Shown: positions 38,905-49,379, numbered from the stretch's first letter. The stretch: 64,000 bases of DNA from Candidatus Poribacteria bacterium (GCA_012270865.1 JAAXHL010000132.1:62001-126000); one strand, 5' to 3'. Notes: generated from the sequence alone by a model not told the origin. Numbers and translations are program-made.

Positions 38905-39753
38905 TTAGTCGCGTGCAATCGGCGCGCCGACGAGGTTACCCCACTCCGTCCAACTGCCATCGTAGTTGCGGACCTTCTCGTAGCCGAGTAGATATTTCAG
39001 CACAAACCACGTATGCGATGAACGCTCTCCAATACGGCAATAGGCGATTGTCTCTTTACTATTATCGACACCTGCACCACCGTAGATTTCCTGCAGTTCG
39101 TCGTGAGATTTAAAAGTGCCGTCCTCAGCAACCGCAGTCGCCCACGGAATATTCGCAGCACCCGGGATATGTCCACCGCGTTGCGCAGTCTCACTCATAC
39201 CCGGAGGCGCGATAACTTCACCAGAGAACTCAGCAGGAGAACGGACATCAACGAGGTTAACAGTGCCCTGTCCGAGTGTGGCGCTGACGTTACCCGCTGT
39301 GGAACGGACGTTGTCATCGGGAAATTTCGCCTGATACCCAGGGCTCGCGTAATCTGGCACGTCAGTGACCAGCTCTCTACCTTCATCAATCCACTTCTGA
39401 CGACCGCCGTTCATCACCTTCAACAGACTTTCATCGTGTCCGTAATAACGGAACTGCCACAAGGCATAAGTTGCGAACCAGTTATTATTATCGCCGTAGA
39501 AGATAACAGTCGTATCGTTCGCGATACCGCTATCATTGCAAAGTGTTTCAAACTGCTCTTTCGTGAGAATGTCGCGGCGAATCTGATCGCACAGTTGCGT
39601 CTGCCAATTCAGCCCGACTGCGCCAGCGATATGTCCTTCACCGTAAGCCGACGTATCAACATCTACCTCAAGGAGCCGAATACCGGCATCGCCGCCGTGT
39701 TCAGCTACCCACTCCGTACTCACCAAAACATCAGGATTTGCGTAATCAGCCAT
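38905..39753 (-). CDS. Thiosulfate/3-mercaptopyruvate sulfurtransferase (two rhodanese domains)
   Basis: VLVSTEWVAEHGGDAGIRLLEVDVDTSAYGEGHIAGAVGLNWQTQL...NLVDVRSPAEFSGEVIAPPG...IAYCRIGERSSHTWFVLKYLLGYEKVRNYDGSWTEWGN. Confidence 0.94.
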   Translation of the reverse strand: MADYANPDVLVSTEWVAEHGGDAGIRLLEVDVDTSAYGEGHIAGAVGLNWQTQLCDQIRRDILTKEQFETLCNDSGIANDTTVIFYGDNNNWFATYALWQFRYYGHDESLLKVMNGGRQKWIDEGRELVTDVPDYASPGYQAKFPDDNVRSTAGNVSATLGQGTVNLVDVRSPAEFSGEVIAPPGMSETAQRGGHIPGAANIPWATAVAEDGTFKSHDELQEIYGGAGVDNSKETIAYCRIGERSSHTWFVLKYLLGYEKVRNYDGSWTEWGNLVGAPIARD

Positions 39754-40099
39754 TTCTATTTTAAGCCTCCTTATTTTTGTTTAGGCTTGCAACGTTATGC
39801 AACCCGCAAGCCGTGTCCTATCAACAGATAAAATAGTACTTTCTTATATTATACATGTCTAAAAGCGATTTGTCAAATGGAGACGCGGTTTTACGACTAT
39901 CTTGACTATTTTCACGGAATTTGTCAAGTCTTTTCCAAATTTCACACAATTTTCGCCTTGTCCCGATAAATTTAGTGTATTGGTGATGAGAGTAACAGAT
40001 AAAAAAAATACCAGTCCGCGCCAAACAATTGACGCGTGCTGGTATTATAGATCAGTTTTCCGCTTGCCTATTAGAACGTCAGCTGTCTCACCAAGTGGC

Positions 40100-42556
40100 C
40101 TATATCCCGAACCAATACCGACATTTAATCAGGAATATATCTTTCCCCTCATCCGTGAAGCTGCTTCGCAATCGGTGAAACGGACGAAACTCAAGATCAT
40201 CTGCTCCTACCTCTTCTAACGCAATTGCACGTGATTGGGACCACACCAGAAACAGCGTGCTGCCCGGTTGGAATTCCCAGCGGAGAAGGGTGTTTCCTCG
40301 TAAGGAACGGATATGGAAATCGGGGTTTCGATTTAACGGATAGGGTTTGAATTGATACGACTTCGGTTCGACTAACGCTTTGAAGTTTGAATAATCACCG
40401 ATGGTAATGAAGGGCTGCACATAGAATTGGAGGCTCAGCGTCGGTGTGAAACTGATGTTCGCACGCGTCGTGAAATCGAGTGTTTGACTTGTTAATTCTC
40501 CATAGACGTAGTGTTTCTTGACGTGTCCATTGATATTTTCCTCAACCAACTCGACCCACTGCGCATCGTCAATCCGGTAACGGTACATCGGTCCAATACT
40601 TAGCTCAATGTTTGACACAGGACGAATATTGAGACGGAGGCTGACCTCTCTCTCGGAAGTCTTGTTATCATCGTCCCATGCAAAAATCGGATTCAGTTCA
40701 AGTTGAACCATTTTACGACTATCGGTTCTAAGTTGGGTAAAAATCCACCAACCTGCGGGATTTTTAATCAGCGTCCCGCCACGTAGAACATCCGCGTCGT
40801 TAAACGACTCCAAATTCCGTCCGATCCAAAGGTCATAGTCCCAATAGTTTTTAAATTTACCCTCGGTCCATATCTCGGAGTAGCGACCGATGCTAACACT
40901 GTCATAATTCCATTCTCGCCAACCGTAGAGTCCCAAACTCACTTCTCTGAAAATGCTAAATGGCTGCTCTTTTTTCACGATGAAGTCATAGAACCATCTC
41001 ATCATATCGCCGCGTTGTGTGTATCCGATGTCATTTATGTCTAAATTTGGCGATCGGGCATTAAAATTGGTGTGAAGTCGCCACCACCCGCCCTGCTTAT
41101 CAAATCCGAGATGTGCAAGATACCCAGACTTGCGAGCCTCAAGTTTGCCTGCTTGGCTCGCTGCTACCATTCCACTTACCTTATAGCGTTCCTTCGCGAA
41201 CCTCAAGTCCCAGTCAAATCCACCTACATAAGAGGCGTTGGAAGTCTGTCGATTTACTGCTGTCGTTATGAGTCCAACACGGGGATTCCCTTCCAATATA
41301 TCTTGTGTCACTCGCCCTACAAAGTAGTTTGTCAACGGCTCAACGAGGTAATCAAGGCTTTTGCCCTTTTCTTTAATTTGCACGTACTCCGGTGCTGTGA
41401 CAGCCTCCATGATACCGAAAGAGGTGTTGCCTTTAGTTCTGCCAACGATTTTGGTAGCACCGAGAATAGTTGTCGCTTCTGGACGATTCAGTTCAGTTGT
41501 ACCCTCCGGAATCTTAAAATGTCCGGGTTGCCGTCCGATCCGCCGCGAGTAAAAGAATTGGCTTTCGCCCGCTCCAAAGTTAAAAATTGATGATCCTTTA
41601 ACAAAAAAGGGTCTGCGTTCCTCAAAATACTCTTCATACGCGGAGAGATTTAAAGTTGCAGGGTCCGCTTCCACCTGTCCAAAATCAGGGTTGACTGTGG
41701 CATTGAGTGTGATACCAGAAGTAATACCGTATTGGACATCACCGCCGACATTCCCCCACAAATCAACATCGCTGTTGAGAGTCGTTCTACCCATGGTATA
41801 GGGTATCAACTCCAAATGGCGGGAAGGGCGGATATTCTCGATGCCTACGAGGTCCCCGAAATGTGATATCCACCCCGGATCCGCTTTCTTAATCAAACGC
41901 CAGTGTGCACGCTCTTTTCTACGGCTAATTTCGCGTTCTACTTGTAGTCCCCAGGTGTATTTCTCTTTCGGTGAAAAGCGGAACATGTAAAACGGGATTT
42001 GGCATTCTACTGCCCATCCGTTTTTGTGGATGCGGGTCTTTGCTTCCCATACGCCGTTCCAGGCATTATTCCATCCGTCCGGGCCGCTGCCTCCGACAAT
42101 ACCATCTATTACAGAACCAGAAGGATAGACAGTAAACGAGAAGCCGCGTTGTCGATTATAGTGCGGATCAAGGATAATCTGAACTTTATCCGACTCAACA
42201 TAATCGTCGCGCCTGACGAGACGGGAGACGATTTTATCGGGTTCACTGTCGTAACACATAACAGCGAAATAAACTGCCTCATCATCGTAGGCGACTTGGA
42301 AGATGGTGCGTTCAGAGGCGGGTTCTCCTTCATCAGGATCGCGTTGACGGAAACCTTCATGGAGAGGCGCGGTTTTCCAAATGTTATCATCTAAAACGCC
42401 GTCTAACTTCGGCGGTGTGCCTTCGATACGGACAGCGGTCGCAACTCTGTGAGCGGATTCGGTTTCTGTGTTAGCCTTTACTGCGCTTGCGAGTTGTAAT
42501 GCGAAAACTACAGCGAACAAAACCCAAGCGCGCCAAAACACCCGTTCTGTTTTCAA
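40100..42556 (-). CDS. Outer-membrane-type DUF5916 / CBM9-like protein
   Basis: Signal peptide; IEGTPPKLDGVLDDNIWKTAPLHEGFRQRDPDEGEPASERTIFQVAYDDEAVYFAVMCYD; C-terminal alternating beta-strand-rich region. Confidence 0.87.
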   Translation of the reverse strand: MKTERVFWRAWVLFAVVFALQLASAVKANTETESAHRVATAVRIEGTPPKLDGVLDDNIWKTAPLHEGFRQRDPDEGEPASERTIFQVAYDDEAVYFAVMCYDSEPDKIVSRLVRRDDYVESDKVQIILDPHYNRQRGFSFTVYPSGSVIDGIVGGSGPDGWNNAWNGVWEAKTRIHKNGWAVECQIPFYMFRFSPKEKYTWGLQVEREISRRKERAHWRLIKKADPGWISHFGDLVGIENIRPSRHLELIPYTMGRTTLNSDVDLWGNVGGDVQYGITSGITLNATVNPDFGQVEADPATLNLSAYEEYFEERRPFFVKGSSIFNFGAGESQFFYSRRIGRQPGHFKIPEGTTELNRPEATTILGATKIVGRTKGNTSFGIMEAVTAPEYVQIKEKGKSLDYLVEPLTNYFVGRVTQDILEGNPRVGLITTAVNRQTSNASYVGGFDWDLRFAKERYKVSGMVAASQAGKLEARKSGYLAHLGFDKQGGWWRLHTNFNARSPNLDINDIGYTQRGDMMRWFYDFIVKKEQPFSIFREVSLGLYGWREWNYDSVSIGRYSEIWTEGKFKNYWDYDLWIGRNLESFNDADVLRGGTLIKNPAGWWIFTQLRTDSRKMVQLELNPIFAWDDDNKTSEREVSLRLNIRPVSNIELSIGPMYRYRIDDAQWVELVEENINGHVKKHYVYGELTSQTLDFTTRANISFTPTLSLQFYVQPFITIGDYSNFKALVEPKSYQFKPYPLNRNPDFHIRSLRGNTLLRWEFQPGSTLFLVWSQSRAIALEEVGADDLEFRPFHRLRSSFTDEGKDIFLIKCRYWFGI

Positions 42557-42635
42557 TTGATTTTCCTCAATTTTCCATAGATTTATCTACAGATTGAAAC
42601 CCGATTCGGACAAAAAACTTCAGAATTTTTGAGGA

Positions 42636-43103
42636 TCAATCAGAAACATCTGCACCGCACTGTGGACAGGTGTCACCCCACGTTGAACGCCTACCTTCAC
42701 CGCAAACATCGCAGACACCGAGCCGGAATTCATCCGGTTTCGCGCGAGCACCGCCTTTCCTGTAGGTGATGGTACGCCATATTGTCTCGCCATCCTCCTC
42801 ATAGCAGAGCCAGACCCCTTCTTTTCTGCCATCAGCGGAGCTGCCATCATGTTTTCGGTAGGGACCGCCCCACTTACGGTTACCGTTCTCATAATAGCAC
42901 ATATACTCGCCTTCGTTCTTGCCATCGCGGAAGAAGGCTTCGCTCGCCTTGTTGCCGTTTTTGTGGTATTGAATCCAGGGACCATCTTTCTTGCCGTGAA
43001 TATAGTTCCCTTCGCTCCGCTTTAATCCGTTTGCGTAATAGGTAATCCAATACCCATGCTTTTTGCCGTTGACCATTTCGCCAGTATCTCGTGAACTTGC
43101 CAT
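42636..43103 (-). CDS. MORN_2 / YwqK-like repeat protein with C-terminal zinc ribbon, paralogue 1
   Basis: GEMVNGKKHGYWITYYANGLKRSEGNYIHGKKDGPWIQYHKNGNKASEAFFRDGKNEGEYMCYYENG...; C-terminal VCDVCGEGRRSTWGDTCPQCG. Confidence 0.88.
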   Translation of the reverse strand: MASSRDTGEMVNGKKHGYWITYYANGLKRSEGNYIHGKKDGPWIQYHKNGNKASEAFFRDGKNEGEYMCYYENGNRKWGGPYRKHDGSSADGRKEGVWLCYEEDGETIWRTITYRKGGARAKPDEFRLGVCDVCGEGRRSTWGDTCPQCGADVSD

Positions 43104-43122
43104 CTTTTTACCTTTCCTTCTT

Positions 43123-43216
43123 TTTAATTTTCCTTGCGGTTAAATAACGTGGGTTTGAACTTTGATGTTCCGTTCTTAGGTCCGCTCTCCATTTCATTAC
43201 GAACTACGCACTTTGG
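43123..43216 (-). repeat. Repeated 5' leader, copy B
   Basis: ttttaattttccttgcggttaaataacgtgggtttgaactttgatgttccgttcttaggtccgctctccatttcattacgaactacgcactttg. Confidence 0.75.
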
Positions 43217-43379
43217 CCATTCTATAAACATATCGAAGAAACACCCAAGAAAATAAACCCTACAGGACTGAAGAGGTATTTGAAGTCTTCAAGGTTTTCG
43301 CGTAGGATCCGGTTCGGTTGCAAACCGAACCTACCGGGCCTGGGTCCGAGGTGGTTTTTTCTTTTAATATGTTAAATTT

Positions 43380-44213
43380 TCAGATGTCACTGGTAAGTAT
43401 GAAACCCCAATCCCACTTCTCCATACGATGCTGGACGACTGTGGCTGTGGCTGACGGATAAATCGCTTGATGCGCCAGCATTTCAAGCAGTGGGTGGTCC
43501 ATCGAAACACAGAACATGTGAACATAATCATCGATCGGTTCGGTATGTCCCTGCTCCGCACACGGTCCGAACTGAACGTGTAGCAACGGCATCGGTGCTT
43601 GGGTACTCTGCAAAATGATGTCCTTTTTACCTGCTAACGATAGATAAGAGACACATCCGAAATGCTCTCGTAAAACCGGCTCAACTTCTCGCATTTGTTC
43701 AGCATCTAAGGAGACGATCCCTAACCTCGTTCCGATTGACATCGGCGCGAGCCGAAAACGGCTCAACATAAGCGCGACGCGATTCGGACGTTCTGGGTCC
43801 GCATCCATAGAGATGGCATACCCGCGAGCGGAGAGTGGATACAGTTTTGGAAAGGCATGCGCGCATATTGCGGCTGGCAGATAGCGTCCGCGGTATTCGG
43901 GGTGGACTTTCAAGTCACACAGATACCATACCGGTTTTGGATTTTGACAGTTCGCTGGCGGCACACTACGCAAGATCGCAGCGGCTACTGCGACTACCCG
44001 ATCTCCGTCAAGCACCACATAGTAGTGGAGCCGACCCAAGCGCGTGAAGAAAGCGAAGTAATCCTCACCGTGATCAATCTCAAATCGGTCTTCACCTAAC
44101 GGGTAGCTTGTTCCTTCCTCTAAGTCCGAGATCCGAGATTGAAAAACTTGCCACTCCGAATTGGATAGCTCCCTGACCTTCAAAGAACGGTTTATCCGCA
44201 TCCGATACCTCAA
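43380..44213 (-). CDS. GNAT-like acyltransferase
   Basis: LHYYVVLDGDRVVAVAAAILRSVPP...PVWYLCDLKVHPEYRGRYLPAAICAHAFPKLYPLSARGYAISMDADPERPNRVALML: GNAT core pattern. Confidence 0.72.
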   Translation of the reverse strand: MRYRMRINRSLKVRELSNSEWQVFQSRISDLEEGTSYPLGEDRFEIDHGEDYFAFFTRLGRLHYYVVLDGDRVVAVAAAILRSVPPANCQNPKPVWYLCDLKVHPEYRGRYLPAAICAHAFPKLYPLSARGYAISMDADPERPNRVALMLSRFRLAPMSIGTRLGIVSLDAEQMREVEPVLREHFGCVSYLSLAGKKDIILQSTQAPMPLLHVQFGPCAEQGHTEPIDDYVHMFCVSMDHPLLEMLAHQAIYPSATATVVQHRMEKWDWGFILTSDI

Positions 44214-44218
44214 TACTG

Positions 44219-44938
44219 CTATGATGCCCGCGTATGGGGACCGCGTACCTCACGATAGATACGCCGTTTTCGCGCCTTGTAAAGTCCTTCATAAAGCGAA
44301 TTGAAAACACACGCACCGAGACGCAACCCCTGCTCAATGTAGTATCTATTTTCGGCAGCCGCATCCCATGCCGGACGAAGCACATCAAAGAAATCGTCTG
44401 CATGTTTAATATCAAGGTCTTCATGAAGATTGTAGTGAATCAACTTTTCTTCAGGAATCCAGCCGTGATGCACAACCTGTTCTCCGAGCCACGCGGCAAT
44501 ATCTGAAAACATCCGCTCAATGATCCCCATAACACCGGCACCGATCAAGTATTCATCCATCACGCAAGCACCGACAAGCACCGTATTAAATGCGCGAACT
44601 TCGGGCCACATTGCCCGTTTCTCAATATCTTCCGGTTTAATGCCAGCCAATCGGTCAAGAAAAGCGGTAAATGTTTTCTCGTGCATCAGTGCCGGACTGC
44701 CTTCACCGTGTTCCTCCCAAACGTTACGGATAACCTCTAAGCGTAATTCCGATGTCGGAATCTTGGCAGCGAGTGCTGCCATCGGACGGTTGAAGAACAC
44801 CACAGCAAAATAGAACTGAATCTGTGTTTCAACAAAATCATCGAAATCAAACGTCCCCTCGCGCAGAGACTTAAAGTATGGATTCATCCACACATTCGTC
44901 TCTTTCAGAATAGCGTCAATGCTTTCGTTCATCGGCAT
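44219..44938 (-). CDS. Haem-oxygenase-like diiron oxidase (HDO; PqqC/CADD-like)
   Basis: FVETQIQFYFAVVFFNRPMAALAAKIP; NVWEEHGEGSPALMHEKTF; HEDLDIKHADDFFDVLRPAW: metal-ligand pattern ExxH / HxxxDxxH. Confidence 0.8.
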   Translation of the reverse strand: MPMNESIDAILKETNVWMNPYFKSLREGTFDFDDFVETQIQFYFAVVFFNRPMAALAAKIPTSELRLEVIRNVWEEHGEGSPALMHEKTFTAFLDRLAGIKPEDIEKRAMWPEVRAFNTVLVGACVMDEYLIGAGVMGIIERMFSDIAAWLGEQVVHHGWIPEEKLIHYNLHEDLDIKHADDFFDVLRPAWDAAAENRYYIEQGLRLGACVFNSLYEGLYKARKRRIYREVRGPHTRAS

Positions 44939-45928
44939 TTACCTCCTTTTTCCTACGTGAACGTTGGAATAAAACAGACTACGTTCAGTGCTTTGGCATC
45001 GGACTCCCAACGCCGCATTAAATTCAAACGAATCGCCGAAGCAGGCAGAGAGATCCGTGTCATTATTCAGTTGACGATACAAAACGCTTGCACCCGACTT
45101 CATCTCGCGCTGAAGATGACCGATAAGGGCACTAATTTCAACTAACGGCATCCAATCCATAATGTTAGAGAGAGAGACTATATCGAAGCGTTGCAAATCC
45201 GGCACCCGATCCAGTGTCCCTTCAATCATCTGAAAACAGTAATCGGTAGGTGGCGATAGAAGGTAGTAAGGCAGGCTCGCCGGACGTTGGAGATAGTATC
45301 CAAGAAATACATGGTGCAGGAAGTAATTATCGAACGCCGCCGCAGAAGTTAACCCTTTCTCAAATAACCGCTGAAAGTAGCGCGGATAACTTCCGGGTTC
45401 AGCGTGCTGCGTAGCATCCGGTCCAAACATCGCATTCAGAAGCGAGTCACTAAAGTATAAATCGAACGCCACTTGCCAGTACTGACTCGAAAAGAGTAAC
45501 TCCGAAACATTGGCAAGCCGATCTTTCTCTTCAAACAACGCTCGGATTTCAGATTCGTCAGCGACCAAATCAAAGATAAACTCGCGTAAACCCCGAAACA
45601 GCGACTCAAAGTTCCCATTTTGATTGAGTCCGTTTGGATCGCTGGTCCCAATATTAAATCTCCGATGTCGTGTTGCTGTATCGGTCTCTCGCAAGGCACG
45701 CATCTTTTCCCGAACGCGTTCTAACTGCGCAGGATTAAAATCAACCAGCGTGATATGCAAGTCGGGAAATAGTGCCTGCAGCGTTAGGGCAGTACACCCA
45801 CCAGAAGCAATTAACAGCACACTGCTTGCGTTTGTTAACCGCACCAACTCCGCCTCCACCATCGGATCTTCTCTAACGACTGCGAATTGTACATCGTTCT
45901 CCCGCATGTGTATTGACTCCGCAGACAA
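44939..45928 (-). CDS. DUF3419 family (BtaA-like) SAM-dependent transferase
   Basis: REDPMVEAELVRLTNASSVLLIASGGCTALTLQALFPDLHITLVDFNPAQLERVREK...FNIGTSDPNGLNQNGNFESLFRGLREFI...FDIVSLSNIMDWMP. Confidence 0.8.
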   Translation of the reverse strand: MSAESIHMRENDVQFAVVREDPMVEAELVRLTNASSVLLIASGGCTALTLQALFPDLHITLVDFNPAQLERVREKMRALRETDTATRHRRFNIGTSDPNGLNQNGNFESLFRGLREFIFDLVADESEIRALFEEKDRLANVSELLFSSQYWQVAFDLYFSDSLLNAMFGPDATQHAEPGSYPRYFQRLFEKGLTSAAAFDNYFLHHVFLGYYLQRPASLPYYLLSPPTDYCFQMIEGTLDRVPDLQRFDIVSLSNIMDWMPLVEISALIGHLQREMKSGASVLYRQLNNDTDLSACFGDSFEFNAALGVRCQSTERSLFYSNVHVGKRR

Positions 45929-45935
45929 CCGTTGC

Positions 45936-46708
45936 TTACTGCTTAAGGTCCCCCCAAGTCGTCGTCAATTTACCAGCCGGTGAAACGGCGAGGGCACCTT
46001 CAAGCCCTTCTGTCATGACGGTATTCAAGTCGTCTTCACTCAGCGGTGCATTGAAGATCGCAACTTCGTCAAGGACACCCTTGAAATCCCATCCGGCTCC
46101 GCCTTTCCAACGAGTTAACCAGATGGAACCGCCATCGTTATCCTGCGTGAAAGTCGGTTTTCCTACATCTAAATCCCCGACAACCTCGCCATCAACATAG
46201 AGGACAAGCGTCTTACCATCGTGGGTTAGAGCGACAAAACTCCATTCTTCCATCTCCCATGTTCCGCCCCGGATTTGGCTGTTATCTATCCCACCGTGAA
46301 ACAGAAAACTACCGTAGAAGTCGTTGGGACCGATAAGGATGTTTGGGTTGTGCCAATCCCGCTCTATGAGTCGGACGTGCGGACCGGAAGGGTTCCCCAG
46401 CGGTTTGACCCAGAGTAAATATGTGAATCCGTCGAGGAAATCATCTGTCGTCTCGCTCGCTGGAATGACGACATGATTGCTTCCATCAAATTCGAGGCCC
46501 ATACCTTCATAGCCTTCGACCCGCTTGGCATCAACGATTTCTCCATCGTTCCCGTTTGGTGAAAAGTCTTTAACTGTCTTCCCTGTCCGTGATCAAAGTT
46601 CCACATACCCATCAGAGATTCTGGATCAATTTCCGATGTACTTTCCTGAACCCATACCGCTGAAACAGAGAGAACCGTCATAGCGATCAAAGCACTGATA
46701 ACTCTCAT
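45936..46708 (-). pseudogene. LamG-domain secreted protein with apparent -1/+1 frameshift; KLTTTWG C-terminal tail
   Basis: Frame 1 MRVISALIAMTVLSVSAVWVQESTSEIDPESLMGMWNFDHGQG..., frame 2 ...GKTVKDFSPNGNDGEIVDAKRVEGYEGMGLEFDGSNHVVIP...LDEVAIFNAPLSEDDLN...GKLTTTWGDLKQ; the frames join near 46590. Confidence 0.78.
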
Positions 46709-47294
46709 CGTTTTTTAGCCTCCTATTCAAATCATGCATTCAGTTCAGATTTGCCGTCTTTTCCGTTGCCAAGATTATACCGCAAAACTATTGACAGCGC
46801 AATACTTTCTTCCGAGGTAATCAGGGATTCAATTTTAAGAAATTATTGGATTTTAGGTCTTTTTTTTAGGATTCGGTGCGAAATCTAGCGAAATCTAGCG
46901 AAAATTTCAGCGGTTTTTAAAAATAATAACATAAGTTAAGTATTAACACCTGCAAAAAGGACAACACCCAAAACGGACAATTGAATGCCCTGCCGAGGTG
47001 AGTTGCGATATCCTCAATTTCAAAACGATGGAAAGCACTTTGTGATGTGATTGAATTGTGAAGGTTGGGTTCTTGCTATTTTTCCGGTGGTCTCTCAATG
47101 GGTTCAAATTGTGAAGTGCCAACGTTTATTCAGACCAAAAATTAGCAAAGTTAAGACAAGTTTTGTCTTTAAAATTCGACAGATCTCAGATCCCCTAATG
47201 CTGAGTGAGGACGTTTCGGATACTCCTTTCAATCAGATTGTTATTGTATCACAATCTTGGTTTAGAGGGGGCTGAATTCCCGATGGTAGTACAT

Positions 47295-49301
47295 CTAACT
47301 ATTCAGATCCATCTCAATACTTTGGACAATATTATAGATACGTCCTGCTTCTTCATTTTTGTCCAAATATGCTTGATAATTTCGTTCGGCATCTAGAATG
47401 AGTTCATCATAAAGAACAACGCGAACATCTTGTTGTGCCATCGTTCTTCTAGATCGATCTTCTTGCTCGGCATCCTCCCAATTCGATAGACGTTTCCCAA
47501 CTATGCAGATGATTTCAACAGGCTCATTCTTATTTGATGCTCGAAGTAATTTCCGCAGGGCATTCCCATATTTTTCAACTTGATCAAGCAAGCGATTGTG
47601 ACTCAATATCCTATCAGCCTTTTTTAGCTCAATAATAACATGCTTCCCCGATGTCATTTTGTATTTTATATCATATCGTCCACTTTTTTCCTCTGGAGTA
47701 AGCCCTGCATCAAGTTTGGCAAACTCTCTTTGGACGTTTTGTTCCATGGACGGCTGTGAAGTTGCTCTATCCCATGAGGGATTTAACAACCATAGGTGAT
47801 CATAGAGATATTTCTGAATAACTTTTTCTTTGGCATCTTCTGTAACCTGCTCATGCAATTTTCTAATGACCCTTAACCTATCTTGTACAATCTCGTAATA
47901 TAAATATGCCTCAATCTCATCCAAGCCGCTAAAAATTTCTGTAAGAGCTGGGATATTTTCAGCAGACACCCGATCCAACTTCTCAAGTAATCCTTTATAT
48001 TTTAACTTTTCAAACAAAAGAATACTCTGCCTATAGAAGTCAGCTCGATCCGTTGCATCATCCATGATGAGTTCGTTTATTTTCCCCAACATAGCATGTG
48101 CTTGTCTTTTTCTGTCCTCCCTCAACCCATCCAGCCATTCAGCAATTGAGGGAATATCTCTGGCATCATCTATGGCAGTCTTGTGCCGTAATTCGGTCCA
48201 CCGACTCCTAATATTTTTCAACTCACCCTCAACCCATTCCCGAAGGGCTATGTATCGATGATCATCCTTTATAATCTCTTGTCGATTGCTCGTTGCAATG
48301 TCTTTTTTCCCATCTAAATCCAGAAAATCAGCGTGAATTTCACCGATGAGATATTTCGTGTAGATACTAGATTCAGGGAAATCTTCAAGTATATCTTCCT
48401 GCGCGAGCTTGCCACGAACCATGATAACAATTTTATTCAGATTGTCCGCATCCTCATCTTTAAGTTCTTTAGGTTCAACGACAGTGCCAATCCAACCTTT
48501 TACCGAGTAAACACAGCTTTCGGAATCGTCTTCATCTATAACTTCAATTTTGCTATCTCTCGGTTCTTCGTTTTCAAGTTTATGAGTACTGCGACGTTTG
48601 CAAAATTCAACGTATTTCTCACTCTTATTTCCGAAATGCCACAAATATTGAATTTTATGAAAGTAGTCCCGGTCCATAACTGTAACACTTTCTCCATTGA
48701 TTTTAACATCAAAATCGTCAGTACCAATAATACTAAATCGACGTGCTAGCCGCTTTTGTAAAGCTGCTGCTGAGATCTGAGTAACTTTCTTCTTCAATCC
48801 AGTTAGAATAACTCGTGTTCCTTGTTTACACAGAGTCAGTTTATCGTTGGGCAGAGAATCAGGCTCATAAGGTATTTGTTCTTTTCGACTGATGTGGTCT
48901 TCAATTGCTTTCACCGACATCACAAATCCGTTCATTTCTTTTCCTTTCACAGTTTCAACTCTAACAATATTTGCAATTGAAAAAAGTGAAAGTTTACCGA
49001 TGCCCTTACGACCCATAACATCACGCCCCTTTGGGGTTCTTTCATCTTGATGCTTTTTTCTCCGTTCATAACCAACCATGAGGTATTTTTTATTGATTTC
49101 GGCATGCGTCATACCGTCTCCATCGTCAGTTATAGTAATTTTGCCTTCCTCTATTTGAATATCAACGGTTTCTGCATCAGCATCCCAAGAATTTGCTACT
49201 ACCTCAGACAGAACAGCAGGAACGTTACTATAGAGATTTATACCGAGATGGTTTAGTACGTTAAGGTTGATAGTCATCTGATACTTACTGGAATTGCTCA
49301 T
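47295..49301 (-). CDS. GHKL (MutL/MORC-like) ATPase with C-terminal PD-(D/E)XK-like nuclease domain
   Basis: N-box LSEVVANSWDADA, G1 ITDDGDGM, G2 GRKGIGKLSL; C-terminal GRYDIKYKMTSGKHVIIELKKADR (D...ExK). Confidence 0.85.
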   Translation of the reverse strand: MSNSSKYQMTINLNVLNHLGINLYSNVPAVLSEVVANSWDADAETVDIQIEEGKITITDDGDGMTHAEINKKYLMVGYERRKKHQDERTPKGRDVMGRKGIGKLSLFSIANIVRVETVKGKEMNGFVMSVKAIEDHISRKEQIPYEPDSLPNDKLTLCKQGTRVILTGLKKKVTQISAAALQKRLARRFSIIGTDDFDVKINGESVTVMDRDYFHKIQYLWHFGNKSEKYVEFCKRRSTHKLENEEPRDSKIEVIDEDDSESCVYSVKGWIGTVVEPKELKDEDADNLNKIVIMVRGKLAQEDILEDFPESSIYTKYLIGEIHADFLDLDGKKDIATSNRQEIIKDDHRYIALREWVEGELKNIRSRWTELRHKTAIDDARDIPSIAEWLDGLREDRKRQAHAMLGKINELIMDDATDRADFYRQSILLFEKLKYKGLLEKLDRVSAENIPALTEIFSGLDEIEAYLYYEIVQDRLRVIRKLHEQVTEDAKEKVIQKYLYDHLWLLNPSWDRATSQPSMEQNVQREFAKLDAGLTPEEKSGRYDIKYKMTSGKHVIIELKKADRILSHNRLLDQVEKYGNALRKLLRASNKNEPVEIICIVGKRLSNWEDAEQEDRSRRTMAQQDVRVVLYDELILDAERNYQAYLDKNEEAGRIYNIVQSIEMDLNS

Positions 49302-49379
49302 AGTTCTCCTCTACGTGTTTCTGGATACTCCCACCGACTCCATTTTATACGGTGGTACGGTGGTCTGGAATCAATTATG

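Noticed and set aside
39103-39831. 242-aa + strand ORF
   Set aside because: Antisense to the rhodanese gene; no motifs.
41072-41590. 172-aa + strand ORF
   Set aside because: Antisense to the DUF5916 gene.
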